From Chitinophaga pinensis (GTDB taxonomy: Bacteria; Bacteroidota; Bacteroidia; NS11-12g; UBA9320): DNA of 64,000 nt. Position 1 is the stretch's first letter; each line of letters begins with the position of its first letter. A program made the translations under genes and the position numbers. Shown piece after piece: positions 61,259-64,000 of the stretch. The notes beneath the pieces were generated by a model. The model ran no database searches. It was given only the letters and a program-made list of their open reading frames with translations, and had not been told where the DNA came from. The DNA is taken from the NCBI GenBank assembly GCA_945897885.1, contig CAMDGU010000004.1, forward strand, positions 1 to 64,000. Reading direction: 5' to 3'.

Positions 61259-64000
61259 ATGATAAAGAAAATTAAACCCATTTTAATTCTTGCGTTGTTT
61301 GCTGTTACCTCCACAGCCTACGGGCAGTATGAATTATTGGAAAAAGTTGAGCCACAACCCGGCAAACCCGTTATTGCATTTGAAAAGTATAAGTTGCTAA
61401 GCAATGACCTTACTTTAATTATTCACGAAGACCATTCAGATCCAATTGTACACGTTGAAGTTGCCTACCATGTAGGTTCGGCTCGAGAAAGTGTTAGAAA
61501 CAGTGGATTTGCTCATTTCTTTGAACATATGATGTTTCAAGGCTCCAAGAATATAGCTGACGAAGAACATTTTAAGTTGATTTCAAAAGCCGGGGGAACA
61601 AACAATGCCTTTACTGCGTTTGATGAAACCGTTTATATAAACACAGCACCAAGCAATTTTACCGAAACCATGCTTTGGATGGAAGCGGATAGAATGTCTA
61701 CCCTTTTAGATGGTTTTACCCAAGCCAAATTTGAAAGCCAGCGTAATGCTGTAAAAAACGAAAAGAAACAAAGTTATGATAACCAGCCATATGGTATGTT
61801 GAGCGAAGTAATGTTTAAAACCATGTTTTCCAACCAGCCATCATATGAGTGGACTCCAATCGGGTTTACAGATGATTTGGATATTGCTACTTATAATGAT
61901 TTGCGTAAATTCTTTTTGAGATGGTACAAACCAAATAATGCTACTATCGTGGTTTCTGGTGATGTTAATCCTGAAGAAGTAAAAGAATGGGTTAATAAAT
62001 ATTACGGAACTTTTAAAAAAGGTAAGCCTGTACCAAAATCAAGACGTATTAATCCAATTTTAGCCTACGACCAATATGTTGAAATTCCGGATAATATTTA
62101 TTTGCCGCTTACTTTAATGGCTTGGCCAACAGTTCCCGAATTTCATAAAGACCAAAACGCATTGGATATTTTGGGTTATGTACTTGCAGGAAATAATAGC
62201 TCACCATTATACCAACGCTTTGTAAAAACTGAAGACGCTGTTCAGGTTTCAGCGGGTAATAGTGCTTTGGAACTTGCCGGATTAATGGAAATAGATGTTG
62301 TAGCTGCTTATGGCGGTATGACTTTAAAGGAAGTTGAAACGAGGATTCGTGAAGTATTGGCTGACTTTGATAAAAAGGGCCTTACCATGGAAGAACTTAA
62401 CAAAGCTAAAACTGTATTTAAAACCGGTGCCATCAATGTAATGGATGGTGTACAGTCCAAAGCTTTAAAATTAAGTCACTGGAGCATGATGCTTAACAAG
62501 CCTTACAATTTAAATAATGAAATAGCCGATATTGAAGCGGTAACTATTGATGATGTAATGCGTGTGTTTAGAACTTACATTAAAGACAAAAAATGCCTTA
62601 TCGTAAATGTAGTTCCTCAAGGTAAAGAAACTGAAGATACAGCTAAAGGGAAAAGTGTTAACCCGCATGCATTTGAGCAAAAAGTTAATGATCCTCAATA
62701 TGATGGATTGACTTATGAAGAACCTGTTGATAATTTTGACCGTTCACAAAAACCGAATCAGAAACCGGTTACTGCTGTAACTTTACCTGAATTTTATCAA
62801 GCTTCTTTTGATAATGGTTTAAAATTAATAGGTACCCAAACAAGTGAAAGCCCCAAAGTTATTCTTTCGTTTAATATGGAAGGTGGGCAATTGGTTGAGG
62901 TTGGAAAATATCCAATTGGTACAGCCTCTATCACCGCCGGTTTGATGACTGAAGGTACATCCGCCCTAACTTCAGAGCAATTTCAATCAGAACTTGATAA
63001 ACTGGGTAGTAACATTAGTTTTGGTAGTTCTGAAAACGGAACCAATTGCTATGTTAGTTGCCTAAAAGAAAATTTGGATGCTACACTTCGTTTACTGGAA
63101 GGAGCCTTAATGACTCCTCGTTTTGATGCAGCAGATTTTAAACGTATGAAAAAACAAATGTTAGAATCTGTTCAAAGCAACAAGAAAAACCCATCGGTTA
63201 TGTCTGACCTGGCTTTTAACAAAATTTTATACAAAGGAACTTTAATTGAAGAGTCAAGCTCAGGTTCATTTAAATCCATAAATAAAATCAAGTTGGATGA
63301 TGTGAAAGATTATTACAACAAGTTTTATTCACCATCGGTTACTTCATTAGTAATTTCAGGAGATATTTCTAAAGACGAAGCGTTAGAAAAATTAAGTTTT
63401 TTGAAAAAATGGCAAGCCAAAGCTGTTGTTATTCCCTCTATTGGCACATTGCCCAAAATGGATAAAGTTCAGATTTATTTAATTGATAAACCGTATGCTC
63501 CTCAATCCGTTGTTACGGTATGTCAAAATCACATTCCTTACGATTATAATGGTGATTATTTTAAAACTAACGTTATGTATTTTCCATTAGGAGGAAACTT
63601 TAACAGCCGATTAACCATGAACATTCGTGAAGAGCATGGTTTTGCTTATAGCCCTCAATCAGCATTTTATGGTAATAAGCAGTATGGTTCATTCTTTTGG
63701 CAAGCCGATGTACGAACCAATGCTACCGATAGCGCCATCCGCGAGGTAATGAAAGAAATAGTAAATTACAAAGCCAATGGTGTTACTGAAGAAGAATTAA
63801 AGTTTGCCAAAAGCTCTTTATTATTAGCTGATGCCTTAAAATATGAATCACCTAATCAAAAGGCCGGTTTCTTAAATAGAATTATTACCTACAATTTGCC
63901 AAAAACATACGTTAACGAGCAATTGCAAATAATTGAAGGCATGACAAAAGCCGATGTAGATGCCATAGCTAAAAAAACGCTTCAACCTGAAACTATGACT
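61259..64000 (+). CDS. M16-family zinc metallopeptidase (pitrilysin-like), 3' end outside window
   Basis: The reading frame is open from the ATG at 61259 to the window end (914 codons), so it is absent from the ORF track. It has a signal peptide (LILALFAVTSTAYGQ) and the inverted zinc motif HFFEHMMFQG (HxxEH). The usual downstream glutamate is likely in the VKNEKKQSYD region. The second half has the catalytically dead M16 repeat (ILSFNMEGGQLVEVGKYPIGTASITAGLMTEGT; NIREEHGFAYSPQS). Two-domain M16 enzymes are secreted or periplasmic and clear peptides. The 158-base gap upstream (61101-61258) holds no gene and only a weak -7-like TTAATTTG at 61236. Confidence 0.92.
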   Translation, partial: MIKKIKPILILALFAVTSTAYGQYELLEKVEPQPGKPVIAFEKYKLLSNDLTLIIHEDHSDPIVHVEVAYHVGSARESVRNSGFAHFFEHMMFQGSKNIADEEHFKLISKAGGTNNAFTAFDETVYINTAPSNFTETMLWMEADRMSTLLDGFTQAKFESQRNAVKNEKKQSYDNQPYGMLSEVMFKTMFSNQPSYEWTPIGFTDDLDIATYNDLRKFFLRWYKPNNATIVVSGDVNPEEVKEWVNKYYGTFKKGKPVPKSRRINPILAYDQYVEIPDNIYLPLTLMAWPTVPEFHKDQNALDILGYVLAGNNSSPLYQRFVKTEDAVQVSAGNSALELAGLMEIDVVAAYGGMTLKEVETRIREVLADFDKKGLTMEELNKAKTVFKTGAINVMDGVQSKALKLSHWSMMLNKPYNLNNEIADIEAVTIDDVMRVFRTYIKDKKCLIVNVVPQGKETEDTAKGKSVNPHAFEQKVNDPQYDGLTYEEPVDNFDRSQKPNQKPVTAVTLPEFYQASFDNGLKLIGTQTSESPKVILSFNMEGGQLVEVGKYPIGTASITAGLMTEGTSALTSEQFQSELDKLGSNISFGSSENGTNCYVSCLKENLDATLRLLEGALMTPRFDAADFKRMKKQMLESVQSNKKNPSVMSDLAFNKILYKGTLIEESSSGSFKSINKIKLDDVKDYYNKFYSPSVTSLVISGDISKDEALEKLSFLKKWQAKAVVIPSIGTLPKMDKVQIYLIDKPYAPQSVVTVCQNHIPYDYNGDYFKTNVMYFPLGGNFNSRLTMNIREEHGFAYSPQSAFYGNKQYGSFFWQADVRTNATDSAIREVMKEIVNYKANGVTEEELKFAKSSLLLADALKYESPNQKAGFLNRIITYNLPKTYVNEQLQIIEGMTKADVDAIAKKTLQPETMT

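Overview
The window is a low-GC chromosomal segment from a Bacteroidota (Bacteroidetes) bacterium. The evidence is a PorP/SprF protein, type A and type B type IX secretion (T9SS) C-terminal sorting domains, the mutY-ssb-gldE-gldD gene order, a CarboxypepD_reg/TonB-dependent receptor, and several promoters of the form TTG-N18-20-TAnnTTTG. Gene starts lack obvious Shine-Dalgarno sequences, and TTG and GTG starts occur. I cannot name a genus from the sequence alone.

Layout. 1-815: probable right end of an integrated element (one small membrane protein), closed by a 3' half of tRNA-Arg(CCT). 0.9-6.5 kb: a T9SS/gliding-type pair, a nine-PKD-repeat adhesin and a PorP/SprF protein fused to a coiled coil and a SPOR-like tail. 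6.9-10.9 kb: AlkB-like di-iron membrane enzyme, two small lipoproteins, der-era GTPases, initiator tRNA. 11-19.3 kb: a T9SS cargo gene broken by two nonsense codons, a MoxR-type AAA+/VWA pair, a SRPBCC/GyrI-like protein, and a YifB/ComM ATPase. 19.3-20.4 kb: a scar made of a DUF1697 pseudogene, a nested palindrome and a patatin C-terminal fragment. 20.4-29.3 kb: T9SS cargo, TonB receptor, membrane adenylate cyclase, outer-membrane barrels and two L,D-transpeptidases. 29.3-37 kb: UMF1-type MFS transporter, an inverted-repeat-bounded split membrane gene, uvrA, a barrel protein, and an HtrA/DegP protease. 37-45 kb: RDD protein, MscS channel, rfbC, GNAT, M61 peptidase, DUF2797, MFS. 45-50 kb: a six-gene operon (HU, TPR, mS38-like basic peptide, RNase G/E, OmpA-like, rlmH). 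49.7-53.5 kb: mutY-ssb-gldE-gldD and a barrel remnant. 53.5-64 kb: large TPR protein, T9SS cargo, Usp, DUF2147 pseudogene, Wzx-like flippase, tRNA-His fused to a DUF4399 gene, and the start of an M16 peptidase.

Functional themes. Much of the window serves the cell envelope: secreted T9SS cargo, the GldE/GldD gliding/T9SS accessory proteins, PorP, OmpA-like, barrels, L,D-transpeptidases, HtrA, rhamnose epimerase and a flippase. The remainder is housekeeping: ribosome maturation (Der, Era, RlmH, RNase G), DNA repair (UvrA, MutY, SSB) and HU.

The most unusual aspect is gene decay and repeat activity. I see six broken, truncated or split protein genes, a tRNA fragment, and several families of intergenic palindromes, two of which sit exactly at gene breakpoints. 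I did not find a CRISPR array, restriction-modification system, recognisable anti-phage system, intact IS element or biosynthetic cluster.
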